From an uncultured Clostridia bacterium (GTDB lineage Bacteria > Bacillota > Clostridia > TANB77 > CAG-508), in NCBI GenBank assembly GCA_947594935.1, contig CANQEM010000003.1, positions 1 through 64,000 on the forward strand: a stretch of 64,000 bases of DNA. The letters are read 5' to 3'. The translations under genes and the position numbers were made by a program. This document shows positions 55,993 through 64,000 of the stretch, piece after piece. The notes under the pieces are model-generated. The model did no database searches. It had not been told where the DNA came from and saw only the letters and a list, made by a program, of their open reading frames with translations. Every line of letters starts with the position of its first letter. Position 1 is the stretch's first letter.

Positions 55993-56838
55993 ATGAAGAA
56001 AATGAATGTTGTATTACCAAAACAATATAGAGTTAGCAAAAAAGACATCATAATTTATACAGTTGTTATAATTATATGTGTTGTAGCTCTAACAGTTATT
56101 ATTACTATGCAGTTTTTAGGAGAAGGAATATTCCATACCAATAAATTTCAAATAGCAACAGAGGAAGAAATGGTTAAATTGAAAACAGAATTTGACAATA
56201 TGTTCGAGAATAAATTTATTGGAGAAGCAAAAAATATTGATAAAAAAGACAGCAAAAAAGATGTTGTATTTACTTCTTATGAGAACAACGAAAGCTCAGA
56301 AGGAACATACACCTTTGATGTAAATATTCCAGAATTTAATGTCAAAGATGATGAATTAAATAAAATAAATGAAAGCATTTCAAAAAAATACAAACAAAAA
56401 CTAGGTGAATTAAAAAATTTAAAAGATACGAAAATACTATATTCTGTTGAATATGTTTCTTATGTAGAAAACGATATACTATTTTTGATTATACGTTCAA
56501 ACCTAAAAGAAGGCAATAATGCACAACAATCTAACATAGATTCATATCAATATGATTTAGAAAACAAAAAAGAAATGAATTTAGAAGAAATGCTTCAAAA
56601 ATTAAATTACAATAAAAATGATATACAAGAAAAGATTTATGAAGAAATAAAAAGAGAAGAACAAAATTCAAAGAATTTGCAAGAATTAGGATATGGAATT
56701 TATGTAAGAGATAGTAGTTCAGATATTTATAAAATAGAAAATTCAGATCAGTTCTTTATGCGTAATGGAAAACTACATATTATATATAGTTATGGAAATC
56801 AGTCTCTAACAAGTGAAATGGACTTTGTAATTATATAA
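55993..56838 (+). CDS. Membrane-anchored hypothetical protein
   Basis: N-terminal TM, soluble C-terminal region. Confidence 0.6.
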   Translation: MKKMNVVLPKQYRVSKKDIIIYTVVIIICVVALTVIITMQFLGEGIFHTNKFQIATEEEMVKLKTEFDNMFENKFIGEAKNIDKKDSKKDVVFTSYENNESSEGTYTFDVNIPEFNVKDDELNKINESISKKYKQKLGELKNLKDTKILYSVEYVSYVENDILFLIIRSNLKEGNNAQQSNIDSYQYDLENKKEMNLEEMLQKLNYNKNDIQEKIYEEIKREEQNSKNLQELGYGIYVRDSSSDIYKIENSDQFFMRNGKLHIIYSYGNQSLTSEMDFVII

Positions 56839-56874
56839 AGAAAAAAGAAGCTCTCACGCTTCTTTTTCTTTGAA
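56838..56874 (+). terminator. Hairpin terminator
   Basis: AAAGAAGCtctcacGCTTCTTTTTCTTT. Confidence 0.7.
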
Positions 56875-56979
56875 AATAAAAGGGGATAGTTTTTTAGGTA
56901 ATCAAGTTTTCACTTGATTGACTATATAATACCAATACTTTTTGTCCATTGTGTGAACTGTAAGTGAATATTTTAATAT

Positions 56980-58236
56980 TTAAGGTTGCTCTCCCAAAGT
57001 AAGAGTAACTTCTTTTTCTTGATTGTCGCGGTTTATCTTTAATTTCATTTCATCCCCAACTTTATGAGAATTTTTGATTTTATTTAAATCATCCATTTTT
57101 GTAACTTTACTTCCGTCAGCTTCGATGATAATATCACCAGATTTTAAACCAGCTTTTTCTGCACTTGAAAAATCTTCAACAGATTTTACATATACACCCT
57201 CATTAAGCGGAATAGAATATTTATTAGAAAGAGATTCACTTAAATCAATTCCAGTTATACCAATATATGGTCTTTTTACTTTACTATATTGAATTAGTTG
57301 AGATGTAACATCTGTTGTAGAATTGATTGGAATAGCAAAGCCCATACCTTCAATTCCTGTGCCAGAAACTTTTAAAGTATTTATACCAATAACTTTTCCT
57401 TCGCTATTAACCAAAGCACCACCACTATTACCAGAGTTTATAGCAGCATCTGTTTGTATTAAAGTATATTGTTTACCATCAGAATCTGTTACCTCACGGT
57501 TTGTAGCACTAACTATACCACAAGTTACACTACTATTCATACCAATAGGGTTACCAACAGCCATTGCAAATTCGCCAACTTTTATTGAATCAGAATCAGC
57601 AAATTCAGCTTTTGAAAGACCTGTTTTTTCAATTTTAATAACAGCTAAATCAGTTTGCTCATCTTTACCAATAATTTTAGCATCATATTTTGTATCATCA
57701 TTAAACAAAGTAACAGTTAATTTTGTTGCCTCTGAAACTTGATAATAAGAATCTGATGCCTCTGATGAAGAAGCAACAACGTGGTTATTTGTTAAGATGT
57801 ATCCATCTTCGCTGATGATAATTCCTGAACCAGAAGCTGTTGCAGTAGATGTAGATGACCTGCCAAACATCTCCATAAGTGAATTATTAACAGTATATTC
57901 AATTTCAATTCCCACAATTGAAGGTAAAATTTTATTTGCAGCATATACAGCTGTTTCAGAATAATTAGTTAAATTAACTTGTGATACATATCCATCTACT
58001 TTTGAACTTTGACTAGAATTTTTAGTAGATGATATACTAGGAACAGAATTGAAAAGATATGAACGTATAGATGGCACGCCAAAACATGTTCCAACCACAA
58101 CAGCACATCCTAAAACACCACTACAAAATGGTAAAACTACGCTTTTTCCAAAGCCAGAATTAGTTTTCTTAACATTGTATGGATTTGAACTTGTAACTGT
58201 TTTAAAACTAGATTTTTTGTTTTCATTTTCTTCCAT
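56980..58236 (-). CDS. HtrA/DegP-like serine protease with PDZ domain
   Basis: SGIIISEDGYILTNNHVV, INSGNSGGALVN, C-terminal PDZ. Confidence 0.94.
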   Translation of the reverse strand: MEENENKKSSFKTVTSSNPYNVKKTNSGFGKSVVLPFCSGVLGCAVVVGTCFGVPSIRSYLFNSVPSISSTKNSSQSSKVDGYVSQVNLTNYSETAVYAANKILPSIVGIEIEYTVNNSLMEMFGRSSTSTATASGSGIIISEDGYILTNNHVVASSSEASDSYYQVSEATKLTVTLFNDDTKYDAKIIGKDEQTDLAVIKIEKTGLSKAEFADSDSIKVGEFAMAVGNPIGMNSSVTCGIVSATNREVTDSDGKQYTLIQTDAAINSGNSGGALVNSEGKVIGINTLKVSGTGIEGMGFAIPINSTTDVTSQLIQYSKVKRPYIGITGIDLSESLSNKYSIPLNEGVYVKSVEDFSSAEKAGLKSGDIIIEADGSKVTKMDDLNKIKNSHKVGDEMKLKINRDNQEKEVTLTLGEQP

Positions 58237-58417
58237 TGAAAAGACCTCCTACTTTTATACGATACATATTGTATCATAACTAATTTATAATTACAATACT
58301 ATACTTATGTGAAAATTTTGTGAAAAAAATGTAATAATTCGAGACAATTTCTATTGAAAAAAAATTCTTTTCCGTATATAATATAGAAAAAGTAATTTCA
58401 AAAAGGATGGATGAACT

Positions 58418-58963
58418 ATGATAGAAAACCTAGGAAAAAACAATAAAGGAATAACACTACTTATACTTGTTGTCACAGTTATTGTATTGATGATTATTGT
58501 AGGCACAGTTGTAAAATATGGAATGCAAGCGATTACTTATGCTACATATCAAAGCACAAAAACAAATATGTTATTAGTTGAAGCAAAAGCAAAAGAATAT
58601 GTTGAAAATGCTAATTTCCAATTAGGGGTTAAACCAGAAGAAGCAACAGATGAAATGAAGCAAAAGGCAAGAAGTGAATTAAAAGGCACTTTATTAACAC
58701 ATGGAGAAGTTCTTGGAACACGAGTTCATGACATCGGAATTAGCCCAGATGATGTAGATAATGGCAATGTATTTAAATTAACAAAAGAAGACTTAGAAGC
58801 AATGAACATTCATAATGTAGAATCAAATGATGACAAAGGTTGGTATATCATTGTTTATAACATAGAAGCTGCAACTGTAAAGATTTACCATACTTATGGC
58901 GTAAGATTAGAAAGTAAAGAAATCAAATATTGCTTAGATGATATAAGAGACATAAATCTTTAA
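58418..58963 (+). CDS. Prepilin-like membrane protein
   Basis: KNNKGITLLILVVTVIVLMIIVGTVVKYG type IV pilin-like N-terminal segment. Confidence 0.65.
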   Translation: MIENLGKNNKGITLLILVVTVIVLMIIVGTVVKYGMQAITYATYQSTKTNMLLVEAKAKEYVENANFQLGVKPEEATDEMKQKARSELKGTLLTHGEVLGTRVHDIGISPDDVDNGNVFKLTKEDLEAMNIHNVESNDDKGWYIIVYNIEAATVKIYHTYGVRLESKEIKYCLDDIRDINL

Positions 58964-58983
58964 AATTGAGAGGGGTCTACTCC

Positions 58984-59610
58984 GTGAAAGAACAAGAAAT
59001 TGAAAGATTGACAACACTAAAAGAAATGGAAAAAAAGCTACATGAAAGAGGTTTTAAAAACATTTGTGGTATTGATGAAGCAGGTAGAGGACCACTTGCT
59101 GGACCAGTTGTAGTTGCAGGTGTAATTATGCCAGAAAATTCTATGATAGAAGGCGTAAATGACTCAAAGAAAGTTTCAGAAAAGAAAAGAGAAAAGCTAT
59201 ATGATTTAATTATTGAAGAAGCAATCAGTTATTCAGTTGCAATTATTGACCAAAATGTTATTGATGAAATAAATATTTTACAAGCCACAAAGCAAGGGCT
59301 AACACAAGTAGTTGAAACTTTAAAAGTAAAACCAGATTTAATTTTAGTAGATGCCCTAGAACATATAAATACAAAGGGAATTCCTTATGAGGCTATAATA
59401 AAAGGTGATGCAAAATGTTACTCTATTTCAGCTGCATCAATTATAGCAAAAGTTACAAGAGACAGAATAATGAGAGAGTGGGATGAAATTTATCCACAAT
59501 ATGGTTTTATTAAACACAAAGGTTATGGTACAAAAGCACATATTGAGGCAATACGTGAATTTGGACTTACACCGATACATAGAAAAACTTTCACAAAAAA
59601 TTTTATTTAA
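58984..59610 (+). CDS. rnhB: Ribonuclease HII
   Basis: CGIDEAGRGPLAGPVVVAGV; GTG start at 58984 preferred. Confidence 0.95.
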   Translation: MKEQEIERLTTLKEMEKKLHERGFKNICGIDEAGRGPLAGPVVVAGVIMPENSMIEGVNDSKKVSEKKREKLYDLIIEEAISYSVAIIDQNVIDEINILQATKQGLTQVVETLKVKPDLILVDALEHINTKGIPYEAIIKGDAKCYSISAASIIAKVTRDRIMREWDEIYPQYGFIKHKGYGTKAHIEAIREFGLTPIHRKTFTKNFI

Positions 59611-59623
59611 AGGGGTAAAATAA

Positions 59624-60865
59624 ATGAACATTTTAGAAATCATAGAGAAAAAGACAAAGGGCAAAGAACTAAGCAAAGAAGAAATAGAATACTTTGTAGA
59701 AGGTTATACAAATGGAGAAGTTGCAGATTATCAAGCTGCGGCTTTAATAATGGCAATTTTCATAAAAGGAATGTCAGACCAAGAAACAACAGACTTAACA
59801 TTAGCAATGGCAAATTCAGGAGATATTTTAGATTTATCTGTATTAGGTGGAATTATTGTAGATAAGCACTCAACTGGTGGGGTTGGTGATAAAGTTTCAC
59901 TTGTTTTACTACCAATTATAAGCTCACTAGGTGTTAAAGTTGCAAAAATGTCAGGCAGAGGGCTAGGCTTTACTGGTGGAACAATAGATAAATTAGAGGC
60001 AATTCCAGGTTATAGAACTGGAATTACAGAAGAAGAATTTATTAAAAATGTGCAAGAAGTTGGAATTAGTATAATTTCACAAACTAAAAATTTAGCACCA
60101 GCAGATAAAAAAATATATGAACTAAGAGATACTATTTCATGTGTTGAAAGCATACCACTTATTGCATCAAGCATCATGAGTAAAAAAATTGCAAGTGGTG
60201 CACAAAAAATTATGCTAGAAGTAACTTATGGCAATGGAGCCTTCATGAAAAATATTGAAGATGCCAAAAAACTTGCTGAGCAAATGGTAAGAATAGGGGA
60301 ATTAGCAAATAGAGAAACTAAGTATATTTTAACAAATATGAATGAACCACTAGGATACAGCATTGGAAATAGCTTAGAAATCATTGAAACAGCCCAATTT
60401 TTAAAAGGAGAAGTTTTAGCAGAAGATTTAAAACATGTAGTCTTAGAACTTGGTGCAAATATGTTAAAATTAGCAGGATTAGGCGATAACATAGAAGAAA
60501 ATAAAAGCAAAATGATGGAAAACATCAAAAATGGAAAAGCATATCAAAAATTTTTACAAATGGTAGAACGTCAAGGTGGGGATATTAGTTATATAGAAGA
60601 TGTAGAAAAATTTGGAAAAACAAAATATATGGAAGATATGGTTAGCCCAATTGACGGAACAATAAAAGAAATTCCAGCAATTACAATTGCAAAATATGTT
60701 TGTAGTTTAGGAGCCGGAAGAATCAAAAAAGATGATGTAATTGATATGCAGGTTGGAATTGTGTTACACAAAAAAGTTGGAGATACAGTAAAAAAAGGTG
60801 AAAAAATATTTACAGTATATTCAAATAAACCGATAGAAATGCCAACAAATGCAGTAGTGTTTTAA
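59624..60865 (+). CDS. pdp: Pyrimidine-nucleoside (thymidine) phosphorylase
   Basis: DKHSTGGVGDKVSLVLLPI, MSGRGLGFTGGTIDKLEAIPG. Confidence 0.94.
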   Translation: MNILEIIEKKTKGKELSKEEIEYFVEGYTNGEVADYQAAALIMAIFIKGMSDQETTDLTLAMANSGDILDLSVLGGIIVDKHSTGGVGDKVSLVLLPIISSLGVKVAKMSGRGLGFTGGTIDKLEAIPGYRTGITEEEFIKNVQEVGISIISQTKNLAPADKKIYELRDTISCVESIPLIASSIMSKKIASGAQKIMLEVTYGNGAFMKNIEDAKKLAEQMVRIGELANRETKYILTNMNEPLGYSIGNSLEIIETAQFLKGEVLAEDLKHVVLELGANMLKLAGLGDNIEENKSKMMENIKNGKAYQKFLQMVERQGGDISYIEDVEKFGKTKYMEDMVSPIDGTIKEIPAITIAKYVCSLGAGRIKKDDVIDMQVGIVLHKKVGDTVKKGEKIFTVYSNKPIEMPTNAVVF

Positions 60866-60931
60866 ATTTATATTGAAAAAACTTGCAAATAATGCTATAA
60901 TATATATGTAGTTTTGAAAGGGATGAAAAAA

Positions 60932-61069
60932 ATGAAAGAAAAAGAACAAAAAGTTAAAAAACATAGAGAATTCAATGCTGGAATGGTTTTTGGTAAAATC
61001 ATGGCAGCAGTTTTAGTTGTGCTAATGCTTGTTGGTACATCAGCTACTTTAATTTTTGCCTTAATATAA
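60932..61069 (+). CDS. Small single-TM protein (45 aa) upstream of cdaA
   Basis: ATG-to-TAA ORF MKEKEQKVKKHREFNAGMVFGKIMAAVLVVLMLVGTSATLIFALI with RBS. Confidence 0.6.
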   Translation: MKEKEQKVKKHREFNAGMVFGKIMAAVLVVLMLVGTSATLIFALI

Positions 61070-61091
61070 TTTACAAAGGAGAAAAATAATC

Positions 61092-62078
61092 ATGGGAAAT
61101 ATTGGAACAGTAGATTCAATTACACCTACAAGAACAACTGGATGGGAGACTTTTTACAGAGAAAATATATTAGAATATTTTAGTAACTTAAAAAACAACC
61201 CATTTGAATTGATAACTTTAATTATAGATTTAGCAATTGTTATTTTTTTGCTATATTGCTTTTTTAAAGTAGTAAAAGGTTCTAGAGCTTGGCAGTTAAT
61301 AAAAGGTATAGTTTTGTTATTTATTGCAACATGGGCAAGCAGCTTATTAAACCTAAGAATTTTAAACGCAATTTTGACGGCAATTATGAATATGGGACTT
61401 ATAGCGATTATCGTCATTTTCCAGCCGGAGTTAAGAAGAGCTTTGGAACAACTTGGAACTAACAAATATACTAAATTCTTTGGAATTGATAAAGATATAG
61501 CAACAAAAACAAAAGAAGATATATATAAAGTTGTTATTGCAGCACAAGAATTATCAAAAGCAAAAGTTGGAGCTCTAATAGTTATGCAAAGGGACATCAA
61601 CATACAAGACATTATAGCAACAGGTGTACCTATGGAAGCGGAAGTTTCACCACAATTATTAGTAAACATATTTGAACCAAAAACACCATTACATGATGGA
61701 GCTGTTATAATAAGCAATAACAAAATTGCAGCGGCAGCATGTGTTTTACCACTTGCAGATGATGTAGATATTGCAAAAGGTTTAGGCACAAGGCATAGAG
61801 CGGCAATTGGAATTTCAAAAGAATCTGATGCAATTACAGTTGTTGTTTCAGAAGAAACAGGAAAAATCTCTGTTGCAAAAGATGGAACACTGATTATGGA
61901 CGTTAGAGAAGATGTATTGAAAAAAATATTGATTAGCAACATTGTTACAAAAAGATTTGCAATAAACCACACACCAGCAAAAGATAGATTTGCAAAATGG
62001 AAAGATAAATTGCAAAAAGAAAAACAAGATAATAAAAAAATAGAAAATCAAGTAAAGAAGGAATCAGAAGAGAAGTAA
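61092..62078 (+). CDS. cdaA: Diadenylate cyclase CdaA
   Basis: TM N-terminus; DGAVIISNNKIAAAACVLPL; GTRHRAAIGISKESDA. Confidence 0.95.
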   Translation: MGNIGTVDSITPTRTTGWETFYRENILEYFSNLKNNPFELITLIIDLAIVIFLLYCFFKVVKGSRAWQLIKGIVLLFIATWASSLLNLRILNAILTAIMNMGLIAIIVIFQPELRRALEQLGTNKYTKFFGIDKDIATKTKEDIYKVVIAAQELSKAKVGALIVMQRDINIQDIIATGVPMEAEVSPQLLVNIFEPKTPLHDGAVIISNNKIAAAACVLPLADDVDIAKGLGTRHRAAIGISKESDAITVVVSEETGKISVAKDGTLIMDVREDVLKKILISNIVTKRFAINHTPAKDRFAKWKDKLQKEKQDNKKIENQVKKESEEK

Positions 62079-62816
62079 TGCGAAACATAAAATTAACAAT
62101 CGAATATGATGGAAAAGAGTTTAACCGGGTGGCAGAGGCAACCCGGTAAATTGAATATACAGGGCAATATTGAACAAGCAATTTTGAGAGTAACAGGGGA
62201 AGAAACTGAGCTATTTGCATCAGGTAGAACAGATGCAGGAGTACACGCTTTGGGTCAAGTTGCAAACTTTAAAACTAATTCAAATATCCCAATTGAAAAA
62301 TTTCCCATAGCTTTAAATACATATCTAAAAAAGAGCATTAGAATTATCAATGCAGAAGAAGTAGATGAGAACTTTCACAGCAGACTTTCATGTAAAAAGA
62401 AAACATATAGATATGTTATAAATAATTCTAAACAAGGAACAGCAATTTACCGTAACTTGGAAACTAATATTCCACAAGAACTAGACATTGAAAAAATGCA
62501 GAAAGCAATTAAATATTTTATAGGTGAACATGATTTTAAAGCTTTCAAAGCAAGTGGAACAAGTAGTAAAAGTAGTGTAAGAACAATTTATGATGCAAAA
62601 TTATATAAACAAGAAGATAGAATTTTCATTGAATTAACAGGAAATGGCTTTTTATATAATATGGTGCGAATAATAGCAGGAACACTAGTAGATGTGGGAA
62701 TTGGCAAAATTCAACCAGATGAAATAGCAGATATAATAGAGGCAAAAGATAGAACAAAAGCCGGAAAAACTTTACCACCCCAAGGTTTATATTTATTAAA
62801 AGTAGAATATAACTAG
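62078..62816 (+). CDS. truA: tRNA pseudouridine(38-40) synthase TruA, split by a +1 frameshift at CGG 62126-62128
   Basis: ATG 62078 (TAATG overlap with cdaA) encodes MRNIKLTIEYDGKEFN; codon 17 is CGG. Dropping C62126 gives GWQRQPGKLNIQGNIEQAI...ASGRTDAGVHALGQV to 62816. Confidence 0.95.
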
Positions 62817-62875
62817 AAAAATTCACAAAGATTTTGAAAATGGCATAATATATAGTAAAAAGGAGAGAAGTAAAA

Positions 62876-63247
62876 ATGAATGCTTTACTTATATTTTTTG
62901 CCTTACCAATATCAGTCGTAATTTTTTCTATTATTTTACAAAAAATTTTCAAATGTCCAATTATTGTTGCTAGTATCACATTTGCAATTTTCTTGATTGT
63001 GTCAGTTGTTATAGGAACGTTTGAAGCGGTGGTTGCCGCAATTGCCTACACATTATTATCATTACTTACAGCATATATAGTTATGATAATTTCTAGACTA
63101 GATGAAAATGAAGAAGTTACAACTATCATAAATACGCAAGAAGCAAACTGCACATCACATCAGAAAGATGAAACAATCACAATACCTGCTAATATGCAGC
63201 CAATTAGTAACTGTGGATGTGGAAGAAATAATAGGATATATCGTTAA
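62876..63247 (+). CDS. Small membrane protein, hypothetical
   Basis: Hydrophobic ORF with RBS. Confidence 0.6.
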   Translation: MNALLIFFALPISVVIFSIILQKIFKCPIIVASITFAIFLIVSVVIGTFEAVVAAIAYTLLSLLTAYIVMIISRLDENEEVTTIINTQEANCTSHQKDETITIPANMQPISNCGCGRNNRIYR

Positions 63248-63332
63248 ATTAAATAAAATAATTGAAAAATACTCTACTTTATGTTATTATAAGGTAGAGA
63301 TATTTATTTTAGAAAAAAGGAAGTGAGTAAAT

Positions 63333-64000
63333 ATGTTAGAAATTGTGCAAGATACTTTAATAGATGGAATCAAGTTATTACCATTTTTATTCATTACGTA
63401 TTTACTTATGGAATATATAGAGCATAAAATGGCAGAAAAATCTAAAAAAGCCATCCAAAAAGCCGGAAAATTAGGACCGATTATAGGGAGTGTCTTGGGA
63501 ATTTTTCCACAATGTGGCTTTTCAGTATCAGCAACAAATTTTTTTGCTGGGCGTGTAATAACATTAGGAACTTTAATTAGTGTATATTTATCTACATCAG
63601 ATGAAATGCTACCAATCTTGATTTCAGAAGCAGTAGACCCAATTGTAATTATTAAGATTTTAGGAATTAAACTTGTAATAGGAATGCTAGCTGGAATACT
63701 AATAGATTTCATATATAATTTAAGACCAAAAAAGGAAAGCAAAGATGAAATTGGACATCTATGTGAAGAAGAGCATTGTCATTGCGATGAAGATGGAATT
63801 GTAAAATCTGCTTTAAAACACACAATTCATATTTTCTTATTTATTTTATTGATTACATTTATAATCAATTTAGTAGTATATTTTATAGGAGAAGAAGCTA
63901 TTGCACATCTACTTTTGAACAGACAAATTTTAGGACCAATGGTATCTGCGTTAATAGGGCTAATACCTAATTGTGCAGCATCAGTAATTATTACAAACAT
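63333..64000 (+). CDS. Putative manganese/metal transporter, polytopic; partial at window end
   Basis: Multi-TM with LGIFPQCGFSVSATNFFAGRVITLGTLISVYLSTSDEMLP and His/Cys-rich loop CEEEHCHCDED. Confidence 0.8.
   Translation, partial: MLEIVQDTLIDGIKLLPFLFITYLLMEYIEHKMAEKSKKAIQKAGKLGPIIGSVLGIFPQCGFSVSATNFFAGRVITLGTLISVYLSTSDEMLPILISEAVDPIVIIKILGIKLVIGMLAGILIDFIYNLRPKKESKDEIGHLCEEEHCHCDEDGIVKSALKHTIHIFLFILLITFIINLVVYFIGEEAIAHLLLNRQILGPMVSALIGLIPNCAASVIITN

Noticed and set aside
1242-62128. Explaining the five frameshifts as random sequencing errors or ordinary pseudogenes
   Set aside because: Random indels would not all be an inserted C creating an in-frame CGG directly before a Gly codon, and downstream parts of smc, comEC and truA are well preserved. 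A context-specific sequencing artefact cannot be excluded without reads, so it remains the main alternative.
1242-62128. Simple reassignment of CGG to another amino acid
   Set aside because: Reading CGG as any one amino acid in the zero frame still hits stops within 2 to 14 codons at all five sites; only a +1 shift restores the proteins.
62141-62149. Second CGG in truA at 62144
   Set aside because: It is in frame only in the unshifted reading (ACC CGG TAA). In the restored frame it is CCC GGT, so it is not a second shift site.
1585-63742. Many antisense ORFs of 60 to 200 aa in the track
   Set aside because: They lie opposite strong conserved genes, lack family motifs and RBS, and have the low-complexity Leu/Phe/Ser/Ile-rich composition expected from antisense AT-rich coding DNA.
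1-64000. CRISPR arrays, tRNA/rRNA genes, intact prophage or IS elements
   Set aside because: No regularly spaced repeats, no tRNA T-loop-like clusters and no complete transposase or phage modules seen by eye; a tRNAscan and CRISPR search would be needed to confirm.

Overview
AT-rich 64 kb chromosomal segment from a Firmicutes/Clostridia-like bacterium, mostly housekeeping genes: rnc, addB, gltD-like, prs, topB-like, mfd, leuS, rRNA/tRNA methyltransferases, a SsuABC/NMT1-type ABC transporter, smc, murJ/spoVB-like, HU, T-box-aspS, gatCAB, rpsT, rpiB, a wecA/tagO-like gene, ppaC, comEC, pgsA, a clpE/clpC-like gene, an htrA-like gene, rnhB, pdp/deoA, cdaA and truA. I found no tRNA, rRNA, CRISPR array or intact prophage. 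The most striking signal is recoding. Five genes (a DUF4143-type AAA ATPase, smc, a GH3 glycosidase, comEC and truA) are each split by an apparent +1 frameshift. In all five the break is exactly at an in-frame CGG codon, and skipping the C restores the full-length protein with GGN (Gly) as the next codon. Gly is the expected family residue in TruA (F-x-G-W-Q), in ComEC (KVGHHGS) and in the ATPase (RRGYEVY). In a by-eye check of every coding-strand CGG, dozens occur out of frame but none is in frame in any other host-like gene. The exceptions are two small GC-rich cassette ORFs (14813-15025 minus, 44775-45035 plus), which use CGG five times and look foreign. This suggests that CGG is not a normal Arg codon here and instead acts as a +1 frameshift signal (C skipped, or CGGN read as Gly). 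Secondary observations include a WecA/TagO-rubredoxin fusion next to a free rubredoxin, a tandem duplication of a membrane-protein gene, a hairpin over the truA shift site, a T-box leader, and several orphan or truncated genes.
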